From Puniceicoccaceae bacterium (lineage in GTDB: Bacteria > Verrucomicrobiota > Verrucomicrobiia > Opitutales > JAFGAQ01), in NCBI GenBank assembly GCA_028285755.1, contig JANQOQ010000004.1, positions 198,720 to 262,719 on the forward strand: a DNA stretch of 64,000 nt, read 5' to 3'. Below are positions 1 through 8,777 of this stretch, one piece after another (the first letter of the stretch is position 1; every line of letters begins with the position of its first letter). The notes below the pieces were generated by a model. It was not told where the DNA came from. It saw only the letters and a list, made by a program, of their open reading frames with translations, and searched no databases. The translations under genes and the position numbers were made by a program.

Positions 1-101
1 CCATCGATTTCACTCAAATATGCCTTGTTCTCGGTAATGGTCGTATTGAGCGCTTCGACAATGCTGCCCAGATCGCTTACTAAAACGTGGTCTTTTGCCA
101 T
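1..101 (-). CDS. dhaL: DhaL-type kinase subunit, N-terminal fragment
   Basis: This is the first 33 codons of a protein running off the left edge of the window. The start ATG is at 101-99, and a good AAGGAG ribosome binding site overlaps the end of the upstream dhaK-like gene. The visible peptide contains ENKAYLSEIDG, which matches the start of DhaL/Dak2 ATP-binding subunits; in the family this is followed by the GDGDHG metal-nucleotide motif, here outside the window. The 7-bp gap to the DhaK-like gene indicates translational coupling. Together they would form a two-subunit kinase for a short ketose. The call rests on a short peptide plus context. Confidence 0.75.
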   Translation of the reverse strand, partial: MAKDHVLVSDLGSIVEALNTTITENKAYLSEID

Positions 102-104
102 AAT

Positions 105-110
105 CTCCTT
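105..110 (-). promoter_or_regulatory. Shine-Dalgarno site of dhaL
   Basis: AAGGAG read on the minus strand, 3 bp before the dhaL ATG and overlapping the dhaK stop codon. It is one of very few clear Shine-Dalgarno sites in the window and fixes the dhaL start. Confidence 0.7.
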
Positions 111-1113
111 ATTTGCCAAATTGAGTTAACCCCCAACAATCTGCCGGGTAGTCGATACATGTCTTCAGCTCATCATCCAGCTTCATGAGCGTGAGTGTGA
201 TGCCCGCCATTTCGAGGGATGTAAAATAATCGCCCACATAGGAACGGTAAAGATTCAATCCGTGCCCCTCCAGGAGCTTCGCAATATCCTTAAAGAAAAT
301 GAATTGCTCAAGCGGCGGAGTGGAGCCAAGCCCGGATATCAAAACTGCTACGTCATCACCCGCACTGAATGGCAGATCATTTACAACCAAATCAGTCATA
401 CGCTTCGCGATTTCTGCGGAGGTTTCCAAATCTGCCACCTCAATACCTGGTTCACCATGGTGCCCGATCCCGATCTCCATCTTGCCCGGCTCCACTGTGA
501 AATTCGGCTTACCGACTTCCGGGATGATACAAGGAGATAAACCCACGCCCATACTGCGCGTATTATCGATGGCTTTTTGAGAAGCAGCAATCACCTCTCC
601 CAGGCCCGCGCCCATATCCGCCTTGGCGCCGCCCACTTTCCACATAAAGATTTCACCGGCGACCCCACGGCGATCGTCCAAACGATCCTTGGGAGCACTC
701 GGCACATCATCATTGGCGACCACGGTTTGCACCTCAATACCATCCTCCTTAGCCATCTCGATAGCCATCTTCACATTCATGTTGTCTCCGGCGTAATTGC
801 CGTAGAGGCAGGCTACACCCGCCCCGGCATCCGCAGCCTTAAAGGCATCATAAAACATCATGGCAGGCGGAGATGAAAAGATCTCTCCACAGGCGACCGC
901 ATCTACCATATTCTTGCCTACATAACCGACAAACGCCGGTTTATGTCCGGAGCCACCACCGGTTACGATTCCAACTTTGCCCTCTTTGGGAGCAAACTTC
1001 GACTTAATGACACGTTCATTATCGGTGGATTCCAAAAGATGACTATTCGCTTTAACAAAGCCTTCAAGCGCTTCGTCTACAACGGTTTGGGGGTTATTAA
1101 TGATTTTTTGCAT
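109..1113 (-). CDS. dhaK: DhaK-like ketose kinase subunit (dihydroxyacetone/tetrulose kinase)
   Basis: A 334-aa protein of the Dak1/DhaK family, which binds a short ketose covalently through a histidine and presents it for phosphorylation. GGGSGHKPAF near residue 52 is the N-terminal family signature, and GHHGEPG holds the likely substrate-binding His219. No signal peptide, so cytoplasmic. It lies 20 bp after an RpiB-like isomerase and 7 bp before dhaL in one minus-strand operon. DhaK homologues paired with RpiB homologues are known as erythrulose kinases in tetritol catabolism, so a tetrulose is as likely a substrate as dihydroxyacetone. The phosphate donor (ATP or a PTS protein) cannot be told from this fragment. 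Confidence 0.88.
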   Translation of the reverse strand: MQKIINNPQTVVDEALEGFVKANSHLLESTDNERVIKSKFAPKEGKVGIVTGGGSGHKPAFVGYVGKNMVDAVACGEIFSSPPAMMFYDAFKAADAGAGVACLYGNYAGDNMNVKMAIEMAKEDGIEVQTVVANDDVPSAPKDRLDDRRGVAGEIFMWKVGGAKADMGAGLGEVIAASQKAIDNTRSMGVGLSPCIIPEVGKPNFTVEPGKMEIGIGHHGEPGIEVADLETSAEIAKRMTDLVVNDLPFSAGDDVAVLISGLGSTPPLEQFIFFKDIAKLLEGHGLNLYRSYVGDYFTSLEMAGITLTLMKLDDELKTCIDYPADCWGLTQFGK

Positions 1114-1133
1114 ATTCGAGTAGGGAAATAAAA

Positions 1134-1607
1134 TTAGGATTTTTGGTTTTCAAAAGCTTCTTTCTCAAGCTCCCGCATGAGTTCTACTTTAGGGGCGGAG
1201 CCACCCCCGGCAAATTCCGAGTCAAGCCACGCGTCCACGATCTTCTTCGCAAGCTCGCTACCGATTACGCGTGCCCCAAAGGTCAACACATTGGCATCGT
1301 TGGATTTCTTCAGACGCTCCGCCGAATAGGTATCATGACAGGTGCCGGCAAAAACCCCTTGCACTTTATTGGCCATCATTGCCATGCCAAGACCTGTTCC
1401 ACAGATGAGTATACCGCGCTCAGCCTCTCCTGCGGAGATTTTCTGAGCCAAATTATAGGCGACGCCCGGGTAGGTGGTTTCCTCATTTTCCATAAGGCGC
1501 AAATCCACGACATCCACACCTTTTGAACGCAGATGTTCGACCACTATATCCTTTAGATCATATGCGGCATCATCCGCATCAATCAGTAACTTCGAAGGAG
1601 TTGTCAT
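1134..1607 (-). CDS. RpiB/LacAB-family sugar-phosphate isomerase, active-site variant
   Basis: A 157-aa aldose-ketose isomerase of the RpiB/LacA/LacB family. The catalytic Cys lies in ILICGTGLGMAMMANK near residue 69, and NDANVLTFGARVIG is intact. Two positions differ from E. coli RpiB by hand alignment: the residue matching His99, proposed to open the sugar ring, is Ser (KKSNDAN), and the DH pair near residue 10 is DD. Loss of a ring-opening residue would suit a substrate that cannot cyclise, such as a tetrulose 4-phosphate. It heads the operon with dhaK and dhaL, which supports kinase-plus-isomerase processing of a C4 ketose. Classical ribose-5-phosphate isomerase activity is less likely but not excluded. 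Confidence 0.85.
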   Translation of the reverse strand: MTTPSKLLIDADDAAYDLKDIVVEHLRSKGVDVVDLRLMENEETTYPGVAYNLAQKISAGEAERGILICGTGLGMAMMANKVQGVFAGTCHDTYSAERLKKSNDANVLTFGARVIGSELAKKIVDAWLDSEFAGGGSAPKVELMRELEKEAFENQKS

Positions 1608-1665
1608 AGTATAAAACGATTAAAAGTCAGAGTTATAAAACACGCAATTCTTTTTTGAATTCAAT

Positions 1666-1684
1666 ATTGTATAATAAATACAAT
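1666..1684. promoter_or_regulatory. Perfect inverted repeat between rpiB-dhaKL and MFS gene
   Basis: ATTGTAT, 5 bp (AATAA), then ATACAAT, a perfect 7-bp inverted repeat in the AT-rich divergent promoter region. It is a candidate operator for both directions. A second imperfect dyad (TGTAATACAGTATACA) covers 1741-1756, directly before the MFS start. No regulator gene is adjacent. Confidence 0.5.
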
Positions 1685-1756
1685 TGACTCTCACAGGCTA
1701 GTTGATTTGCTATAAAGTAAGCAACTAAAATCTCTAATTTTGTAATACAGTATACA

Positions 1757-3052
1757 TTGAAAATCCCCTCTAGATTCCTGTTCGTCAGCGGAACATTCTC
1801 TCTCTCACTGCTACTCTATATTGATCGTACCTGCATCTCAGTCGCCAAAGGCCCGATCGCTGAAAGCCTCCAATTGAGCGACCAACAAATGGGTTGGGTG
1901 TTCTCCGCATTTGCACTTGGTTATGCCTTAGCACAGGCACCTTCCGGCTATTTGGCAGATCGTTTCGGCCCCCGCCTGATCTTAACGAGCATTGTAAGCA
2001 TCTGGTCTTTGTTTACTGCCTTGACCGGTGCCGCCTTCAACTACATTTCACTGCTGGTTTATCGTTTTCTATTTGGCGTGGGTGAAGCCGGAGCATTTCC
2101 CAGTATGGCACGCGCTACATTTTCCTGGATTCCACTCAAAGAACGGGGTCTGGTTACGGGGATTAACTTCTCAGGTTCGCGCCTGGGTGCAGCGTTTGCC
2201 CTACCCCTCATGGCCTGGCTGATTACGGCCACCGGCTGGCGAGCGACATTCTTTATATTGGGCGGCATCGGCGTGATCTGGGCGGTTGCCTGGTGGTTCT
2301 TATTTAAAGATGAACCCGAGAATCACCCGGGAGTGAGTGAAGAGGAAAAAGCCTACATCCTGGAAAACCGGCAGAAAGCGGTAAAAACGGAGAATAAACT
2401 CAAGGCCTCAATCGTGCTCAAAAGCCCCAATATGTGGTATACCATGGTGCAATACTTCTGCTCGAATTTCACTTTCTTTTTTTGCCTCAGCTGGCTCTTT
2501 CCCTATGTGAAGGAGACCTACAATATAGGAACCATGGAGGCCGGGTGGCTGGCTGCACTCCCATTGATCGGCGGTGCACTGGGCAATTGGTTTTCCGGCT
2601 ACCTGATCGATTTTATATACGGCAAGGGGCACTGGGTCCTATCGCGGCGTTTGACCGCGATCATCGGCTTTGCGCTGGCAGTTATTGGGCTGATCGGCAG
2701 CCTGCAAATGGAAACCGCCTACGGTGCGATTATCATGCTGACGATAGCTATCTTCGGAGCAGATATGACCCTCAGCCCCTCCTGGTCGTTCTGTGTGGAC
2801 ATTGGGAACAAGAACGCGGGTGTTGTCTCCGGCACTATGAATATGGCCGGGAATGTGGGAAGCTTCGTAACTACGCTGGCTTTCCCTTATCTGACAGCCT
2901 GGTTTGCGGGCAGCGCACTGGTCGGTGAAGACCAACTGTTTGCCACCAAGACGGAGCCGTTTTTCTACATCGCCGCACTTCTGAATGCACTCGCCATCAT
3001 CATGTGGCTGCTTATGACCCCCAAGAAACCTTTGCTTAAAGAATCTGTTTAA
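1757..3052 (+). CDS. MFS transporter, anion:cation symporter-like
   Basis: A 431-aa major facilitator protein with about 12 hydrophobic segments and a central charged loop near residues 195-225. The start region (YIDRTCISVA) and GYLADRFGPR, the loop 2-3 signature, resemble the ACS family that imports hexuronates, glucarate and other organic anions. The chosen start is TTG, because no ATG lies close upstream and the first transmembrane helix begins immediately; an alternative start cannot be ruled out. It is divergent from rpiB-dhaKL and 15 bp before the kelch gene, so the two plus-strand genes are probably co-transcribed. The substrate is unknown; a sugar acid or the tetrulose precursor is possible. 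Confidence 0.85.
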   Translation: MKIPSRFLFVSGTFSLSLLLYIDRTCISVAKGPIAESLQLSDQQMGWVFSAFALGYALAQAPSGYLADRFGPRLILTSIVSIWSLFTALTGAAFNYISLLVYRFLFGVGEAGAFPSMARATFSWIPLKERGLVTGINFSGSRLGAAFALPLMAWLITATGWRATFFILGGIGVIWAVAWWFLFKDEPENHPGVSEEEKAYILENRQKAVKTENKLKASIVLKSPNMWYTMVQYFCSNFTFFFCLSWLFPYVKETYNIGTMEAGWLAALPLIGGALGNWFSGYLIDFIYGKGHWVLSRRLTAIIGFALAVIGLIGSLQMETAYGAIIMLTIAIFGADMTLSPSWSFCVDIGNKNAGVVSGTMNMAGNVGSFVTTLAFPYLTAWFAGSALVGEDQLFATKTEPFFYIAALLNALAIIMWLLMTPKKPLLKESV

Positions 3053-3067
3053 CTATTTTAGCGCCCT

Positions 3068-5116
3068 ATGAAAAAGCCAACCTTACTTATAACTCTACTC
3101 ATTACCGCATACCTTCCATTGAATGCAAAATCCTGGGAATTTGTCTGGGGTGAAGGCAAACCCCTCCCACGCCATGAAGCCGGATTTGTGGAATTCGAAG
3201 GGGAGTTCTACCTCATGGGCGGACGTCGCATCCAGCCTGTGTCGATCTACAACCCGGATACCAATCAGTGGCGTCAGGCCTCCAAACCTCCGATCGAGTT
3301 CCACCACTTCCAACCGGTCGTCATTGGAGATTCCATCTACATCATAGCCGCAATGACCGGTGGATTTCCCAGAGAAGTCGGGATTGACCGGGTGCTGGTC
3401 TATAAACCGAAAAGCGATACCTGGGAGTTTACCCACCCGGTCCCTAAGGACCGTATTCGCGGGGCAGCCGGAGCCTTGGCAATCGATGGTAAAATCTATG
3501 TAGCCTGCGGGATCATCAATGGGCATATCGATGGGCATGTTAAGTGGTTTGACCGCTACGACCCCGAAACCGGCGAATGGGAAATCCTGCCGGATGCTCC
3601 CCGGGAACGAGACCACTTCCAGATCGCTTATCTGGATGGCAAAATTTACGCAGCGGGTGGGCGCCGAACCTCTCATGCTACGCGGCAGACTTTTGAGCTG
3701 ACTACCCCCGAGGTGGACGTATACGACACGGAAACCGGGGAATGGTCCACCCTACCGGAACCGCTACCCACACCCCGAGCGGGCAATTCCACATTTGCCT
3801 ATAAGCAGGACATTATCGTAGCCGGTGGGGAATCCCGCCAACGCCTTGCCCACAAGGAGGTTGAGGCATGGGACACCCTCAATGAGCGCTGGAAAAACTA
3901 TCCCTCCAACATCCATGGCCGCCACGGTACGGGGCTGCTTTTACATGAGAACTGCATTTATACCTGCTCCGGCTCCGGCCATCGCGGCGGACGTCCTGAG
4001 CTGGTTTCCCTTGAAAAGCTGGACATGACCACCGCCGTCGAAAGGGATGGTTTTGTACAGTTCGAAGCGGAAGACTTTCATACCCAAAGCGTAACCGATA
4101 TGCGCAAGTGGTATATCACCCGAGAAGGCAATGATTACTCTCACTTAATGCGTGATGATGATGAAAACCACGCAGCAAGTGCCAGTGGGGGTGCATACAT
4201 TGAAAACCTGCCGGATACTCGTAAAAACCACGATGAGGATCTTATTCAGGGTGAAAACTTTTTCCCGCAGCCCGGAGAGCAGGCAATCCTGGGTTATTTC
4301 GTCGAATTCACCACACCCGGTCGTTACTGGGTGTGGGCATCTGCATTTAGCACGGGGCCCGAGGATAATGGCCTGCACATCGGCATAAACGGAGAGTGGC
4401 CGGAATCCGGGCAACGCCTGCAGTGGTGTGTCGGCAAACATCAGTGGTCCTGGTCGTCTGCTCAACGTGTGGAGCATCGCCACTGTGGTTATCCGACCAC
4501 GATTTACATTGATGTCCCGACTGCGGGCGTTCACGAGATCCAGGTTTCCATGCGTGAAGATGGCACTGAAATTGATCAGTTTATTCTGGTTAACGACCGC
4601 GACTTCAGACCTGAGGGCTTTCCAGGCTTCGACTTCGATGCAGAGTTTGATGAGCACATCCAGAATAACGGCAACATCCAGCTGGGTTTTGAAAACTTCA
4701 CTGTGGATGGCAGCATCCCCTACTATCGGGATCGCTGGCGCAGTGCTTATGCCATCAATGCCGCCAATAAGGACTACCGTAACGATTTCGCTGCCGCGAC
4801 CACCCCATTCCCGGGCTCCGATGGTGCTTACAAACTCCGGTTAAAAACGCTAACGGAACTCGACGGCGAATCCGAGTATCGCATCTCAGTGAATGGGAAA
4901 GTGGTCGCTAGGTATACCAATCCTGAAACCGATCTCGACTACGATCCATCCGGTGTGACTACTGATACTCTACAGCTCAAAAAAGGAGACACGATTACGG
5001 TACAGTCGAAAGCACATACCAATGGTAAAATCCCGGAAAACGATGAAACCGCATGGGCCCGCGGACGTTGGCAGAACCTGACTGCCATCAAGGAAGGTAA
5101 CCAGGCCGGGCACTAA
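3068..5116 (+). CDS. Secreted kelch-repeat protein with C-terminal beta-sandwich modules
   Basis: A 682-aa secreted protein with a signal peptide ending near residue 21 (LNAKS). Residues 25-315 hold about six kelch-type repeats (FYLMGGRR, IYVACGI, IYAAGGR, IIVAGGE), forming a beta-propeller. Residues 325-515 look like a carbohydrate-binding-type sandwich (FVQFEAEDF, GRYWVWASAF, GVHEIQVSMREDG). Residues 530-675 look like a second sandwich (GFENFTVDG, YRISVNGKVVARY). Kelch propellers of this layout occur in sialate epimerases and galactose-oxidase-like proteins, but I see no diagnostic catalytic residues. It follows the MFS gene and ends 4 bp from the convergent GH43 gene. It probably binds or modifies a glycan outside the cytoplasm; a specific activity is not supported. 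Confidence 0.75.
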   Translation: MKKPTLLITLLITAYLPLNAKSWEFVWGEGKPLPRHEAGFVEFEGEFYLMGGRRIQPVSIYNPDTNQWRQASKPPIEFHHFQPVVIGDSIYIIAAMTGGFPREVGIDRVLVYKPKSDTWEFTHPVPKDRIRGAAGALAIDGKIYVACGIINGHIDGHVKWFDRYDPETGEWEILPDAPRERDHFQIAYLDGKIYAAGGRRTSHATRQTFELTTPEVDVYDTETGEWSTLPEPLPTPRAGNSTFAYKQDIIVAGGESRQRLAHKEVEAWDTLNERWKNYPSNIHGRHGTGLLLHENCIYTCSGSGHRGGRPELVSLEKLDMTTAVERDGFVQFEAEDFHTQSVTDMRKWYITREGNDYSHLMRDDDENHAASASGGAYIENLPDTRKNHDEDLIQGENFFPQPGEQAILGYFVEFTTPGRYWVWASAFSTGPEDNGLHIGINGEWPESGQRLQWCVGKHQWSWSSAQRVEHRHCGYPTTIYIDVPTAGVHEIQVSMREDGTEIDQFILVNDRDFRPEGFPGFDFDAEFDEHIQNNGNIQLGFENFTVDGSIPYYRDRWRSAYAINAANKDYRNDFAAATTPFPGSDGAYKLRLKTLTELDGESEYRISVNGKVVARYTNPETDLDYDPSGVTTDTLQLKKGDTITVQSKAHTNGKIPENDETAWARGRWQNLTAIKEGNQAGH

Positions 5117-5120
5117 GGAA

Positions 5121-6665
5121 TCAGTCAAAAGACTGATACCTGAAATTGCGAAAGACTGCGTGGCCTTTGCCAAAGGAGTAAAGGCCAAAAATCTCGTCGC
5201 TCTGATCCTTGCGGGCTGCCTTATTAAACTGCTTCCAGCTAATACCGTCTTCAGAATGATAATAGGAAATATCGTGGTGGTAGTTACGCAGCCTTACCCA
5301 GATTCTTTGTTTATCGGATTCCGCTGAGGTTTGCTGATATCGCCTGCCAAACGTGTAAGCCTCACCTTTACGTAAACCAACACCCACCGGGATATCGAAA
5401 ACGCGATTGCTTAGGAAAATTCCCGCAGATACATCCCCCTGAATCTCCACCTCGACGGTAAGCTCATAGGCGTGATTAGTAGGCATGGCGAATAATCGGG
5501 ATGCATCAGTCATGCCCTCACCGACCCCCTGCATCCTTAGCTTTCCCTCGCCCAGCTTATAGACATCCGTTGAAAATCCATCTTCGAGCCAGTGCCATTG
5601 CCTGGCGAGTGTTTGTGACTCGAAATCGTCCGACAAAGGCAGCCCATGGCCGACATTTTCACCGGGTGGCATCCGCAGGATTTCCTCCGCATGGGCATCA
5701 TCCTTAAGGATGGGCCAATCATCATGCGTCCATTCAATCGGGAGCAGTAAATTCACTTTCCGGAAATTCTCGTAGTCCCGCTCATAGGCGGTATACATCA
5801 TCCACCAATTACCCTCTATATCGTCTACGATATCGCCATGACCCTGCCGCCACCAGCGTTCATGAGCAGTGCGCGTGCGAACAAGCGGATTATAGGGTGA
5901 GTTCTCCCAGGGACCCGTTGGGCTGAGGGATCGTGCGATGACCGCCATGTGCGCGGTGGAGGGTCCCCCAGTCCCCCCTTGTGCTGAAATCATGTAATAA
6001 TACTCTCCGCGTCTAAAAAACTTGGGGCTTTCCAGGCACTCACACTCTACGACCCAGTCTTCAGGTATCGGCCACCCCTCGTAGGTAAAAATGGCTTCTG
6101 GGTCAGCCGTTTTACCGTCAGCGGCAAGTTTATGGTAATATCCCTTATCGACATACACATAACGATTCCCCTCATCGTCGGCAACATGCCCGGGATCAAT
6201 TCTACCAAAACCCAAATCAAAGGGACCTTCCCAGGGACCGGCGGGATCCTTTGCCTTCATCGACATATTCGTAAACCGCAAGCCATCACCGGTATCTTCC
6301 AGGATGACCGGCAGAAAGAGATAAAACATGTCTTCCGGTTCATAATAATCAAGATCAATTGCCCAGACTCGCCCAACCGGAACGGTGAGTGCATAGTCGA
6401 GAGGTTGCCAGTTAACGAGGTCGCGCGAATGCCAGATGAGCAGCTTATTCGTGCCCGCATTGGTATGCGTCATGTAGAAATCTTCACCCTTGCGGCAGAT
6501 GCTCACATCTCCCTGGGTTCCGACCAGTATTGGATTTTGATAAAAACCGTTGCCCAAGTCCGCGATCAGCTGCCCCTCAGACTGATATTGATCGGCTCGC
6601 TCGTTTGCTGGCAAAAACGCAGGCAGCAAAAGGGCAAACCAAGTAAGCAGCGATTTCATGATCAT
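5121..6665 (-). CDS. Secreted GH43-like glycosidase with C-terminal sandwich domain
   Basis: A 514-aa protein with a signal peptide (cleavage near PANERA). Residues 40-320 fit a five-bladed GH43/GH32-type propeller: NPILVGTQGDVSI carries the likely base Asp, AIDLDYYEPEDMFYLF the second Asp region, and VVECECLESPKFF a likely acid Glu. From about residue 345 (LSDDFES) there is a concanavalin-like domain typical of the C-terminus of GH43 beta-xylosidases and arabinofuranosidases. A second start, Met3, is equally plausible. It lies 17 bp downstream of the GH2 gene on the same strand, so the two form an operon. Expected role: exo-removal of arabinose, xylose or galactose units; specificity unknown. 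Confidence 0.82.
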   Translation of the reverse strand: MIMKSLLTWFALLLPAFLPANERADQYQSEGQLIADLGNGFYQNPILVGTQGDVSICRKGEDFYMTHTNAGTNKLLIWHSRDLVNWQPLDYALTVPVGRVWAIDLDYYEPEDMFYLFLPVILEDTGDGLRFTNMSMKAKDPAGPWEGPFDLGFGRIDPGHVADDEGNRYVYVDKGYYHKLAADGKTADPEAIFTYEGWPIPEDWVVECECLESPKFFRRGEYYYMISAQGGTGGPSTAHMAVIARSLSPTGPWENSPYNPLVRTRTAHERWWRQGHGDIVDDIEGNWWMMYTAYERDYENFRKVNLLLPIEWTHDDWPILKDDAHAEEILRMPPGENVGHGLPLSDDFESQTLARQWHWLEDGFSTDVYKLGEGKLRMQGVGEGMTDASRLFAMPTNHAYELTVEVEIQGDVSAGIFLSNRVFDIPVGVGLRKGEAYTFGRRYQQTSAESDKQRIWVRLRNYHHDISYYHSEDGISWKQFNKAARKDQSDEIFGLYSFGKGHAVFRNFRYQSFD

Positions 6666-6682
6666 CGATACAGACTAGTAAG

Positions 6683-8596
6683 CTACTGGATGCTTTCAGG
6701 ACCACCGTCCGCTTCTACCCGTTCGATTTCTGACTCGGGTTGAGCAATTTCATAGTCGCTTTTCCAAAGCGACTCATTCGCCTCGGTGATGCGATCACGA
6801 TGGAGTTTCTCTACCTTGCGGTCATAAGTATAGATGCCGTTCATTTCGCTCTCAAGGTCAGTCCACTGGGTATATACGGCCCCGGATAACGCATCCCTGC
6901 GCTTAAACTCGTGGAGCATTTCCACAAAACGTTCATACTCCTCGGTCGCGGCATCAATACCATCGTAGTTAAAGTGAACGTAGTCTCCCTCATCTTCATC
7001 CGGGTTCCATACGTGCCCCTCGATGATGTAGCCAATCGCTCCATACTCACCATTAACAACCGCACGATCCGTAGTCGGGTAAGGATTCGTGGGGGGTCTG
7101 TAATGGTGGTTATCTTTGATGTGGCCCACCTGATAGTCCAGATCCGGCTCACCGGCATCAATACCGCTATTACCCGTAACCAGACGTGAAGTATCGAGCT
7201 CCATAACCCACTCGGTGAGTCGCTTCACATCATAAGCGCCCCAGTGCTCATTGAAGACGACCCAATTGACAATGCTGGGGTGATTCCAGAAATCACGCAC
7301 CATTTGCGAGAGCTCTATCTCAAATTGCGCTTTTTCATCATCCGTGCGCGCATTAAAGGTGCTCGGCATATCCTGCCATACGAGCAGCCCGATCTTATCA
7401 CACCAGTAATACCAGCGTTGCGGCTCGATTTTGATGTGCTTGCGGGTCATGTTATAGCCCCAGGCCTTCGTTTGCTCCACATCCCATTTAAGCGCCTCAT
7501 CCGTGGGTGCGGTAAAGAGTCCATCCGGCCAGTATCCCTGATCCAGTGGCCCCATGTGAAAAATAAACTTATTATTCAGGAACATCTTCTTGATCGGGCC
7601 CATTACCCGTCCACGGCGTTCGTCAATGTAAGTGGTATCCTTAATATCGATTTTGCGCATACCAAAGTAGCTATCTACAGTATCGATAATTTTTCCGTCC
7701 GGGTTGATCAATCGCAGCTCGAGATCATACAAGTAAGGGTCTTCCGGCCACCACAGGCGTGCATTCTCCACTTTAACGACAAACTCCTTCGACAGCTCCC
7801 CCTGTCCTTTTGAGAGCACCTTGCCATCTGCCTTAACGATGGCCTCAACCGTCCAATCCGCCATGTAGACATCTGCATTTACATTGAGGCGTAGTAAACC
7901 GAGATCGATATCGGGAGTCGCCTTGAAATTCACGATGCGCTCTTCGGGCACGGGCTCGATCCAGACCGTCTGCCAGATACCTGAAACCGGCGAGTAGGTG
8001 TATCTGCCGGAATCTTCAAAACGCCGATCCGACTGCTTGCCAACAGCGATGGCCGTATCGGTCCCGGGATCAAATACGCGAATGACGATCGTATTCGGCT
8101 CATCAAAGCTGACCGCATGGGTTATTTCGAGCTCGAAGGGGTCAAAGCCACCCCGGTGCTCACCCACGTATTCTCCGTTCACATAGACAGTCGTCTCCCA
8201 GTCCACAGCTCCGAATTGCAACATCAGGCGTTGCCCTTCCCAACTGGCGGGCAATTCAAAGGAACGTCTATACCAGGCGGTCTTACTGTCAAAATGCTCA
8301 CGAATGCCCGATAGTGCAGATTGCCAGGGGAAAGGCACCAGGATTTCACGCTTCAGCGTTTGCTCATGAGGTGGCCTCTCACCTACCTCTGCAATTTGAA
8401 ACTCCCAAACCCCGTTGAGGTTCATCCATTCATCCCTCACCATGACCGGGCGTGGATATTCAGGTAAAGGGTTCTCCGGATCGACTTCGGAGGCCCAAGG
8501 CGTCTGGATCGTGACATCTGCCATTTCCCAGGCACTGAGAGGATTCAAAAGGATGCAAAGCAACAAAGCATGCGCGAGCACAGATAAGTATTTCAT
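6683..8596 (-). CDS. Secreted GH2-family glycosidase
   Basis: A 637-aa GH2 enzyme from the ATG at 8596; an upstream in-frame ATG at 8635 would give an untypical N-terminus, while the chosen start gives a signal peptide ending near LSAWE. The order is sugar-binding jelly roll (MNLNGVWEF, WYRRSFELP), Ig-like domain, then TIM barrel. WVVFNEHWG supplies the acid/base Glu450 and NGEYGAIGY the nucleophile Glu517. At 637 aa it is shorter than LacZ and close to beta-glucuronidase or exo-beta-galactosidase types. It is first in an operon with GH43. A TTTACTGTAAA palindrome lies 78 bp upstream of the start. Likely an exo-beta-galactosidase, beta-glucuronidase or alpha-L-arabinopyranosidase. Confidence 0.9.
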   Translation of the reverse strand: MKYLSVLAHALLLCILLNPLSAWEMADVTIQTPWASEVDPENPLPEYPRPVMVRDEWMNLNGVWEFQIAEVGERPPHEQTLKREILVPFPWQSALSGIREHFDSKTAWYRRSFELPASWEGQRLMLQFGAVDWETTVYVNGEYVGEHRGGFDPFELEITHAVSFDEPNTIVIRVFDPGTDTAIAVGKQSDRRFEDSGRYTYSPVSGIWQTVWIEPVPEERIVNFKATPDIDLGLLRLNVNADVYMADWTVEAIVKADGKVLSKGQGELSKEFVVKVENARLWWPEDPYLYDLELRLINPDGKIIDTVDSYFGMRKIDIKDTTYIDERRGRVMGPIKKMFLNNKFIFHMGPLDQGYWPDGLFTAPTDEALKWDVEQTKAWGYNMTRKHIKIEPQRWYYWCDKIGLLVWQDMPSTFNARTDDEKAQFEIELSQMVRDFWNHPSIVNWVVFNEHWGAYDVKRLTEWVMELDTSRLVTGNSGIDAGEPDLDYQVGHIKDNHHYRPPTNPYPTTDRAVVNGEYGAIGYIIEGHVWNPDEDEGDYVHFNYDGIDAATEEYERFVEMLHEFKRRDALSGAVYTQWTDLESEMNGIYTYDRKVEKLHRDRITEANESLWKSDYEIAQPESEIERVEADGGPESIQ

Positions 8597-8673
8597 AGGT
8601 ATCGTAACTAAATTCGCTGAAAGCAGAGTCTCCATACTTGGGTGCCCGGGGGAGCGTTTAAAGGGCAGAGCAC

Positions 8674-8684
8674 TTTACTGTAAA
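8674..8684. promoter_or_regulatory. Operator-like palindrome TTTACTGTAAA (site 1)
   Basis: A perfect 5+1+5 palindrome in the region between the GH2 operon (minus) and the TPR gene (plus). The same motif lies before araB/LacI, before two sulfatase promoters and, with one change, before two further transcription units. It is probably the binding site of the LacI-type regulator at 26337. A second, different dyad (GTTTAA-N7-TTAAAC, 8726-8744) lies nearer the TPR gene. Confidence 0.7.
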
Positions 8685-8777
8685 ACCTGTCTTTATAAGT
8701 TTTTGAAGGGTCTTGCCCATCTTCAGTTTAATAACTAGTTAAACAGCTTATCAAATATCGATAACCCCGAGCCAACT

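Noticed and set aside
1741-1756. AATACAGTATA as a further copy of the regulon palindrome
   Set aside because: Matches TTTACAGTAAA at only 8 of 11 positions and belongs to a region with its own distinct dyad.
5121-5136. TCAGTC-AAAA-GACTGA hairpin at the kelch/GH43 convergent junction
   Set aside because: Only a 6-bp stem without T-run, and it lies in the last codons of GH43; it may be chance.
8726-8744. GTTTAA-N7-TTAAAC dyad before the TPR gene as an operator of the same regulon
   Set aside because: The half-sites differ and no other copy was seen; it may still be a separate site.
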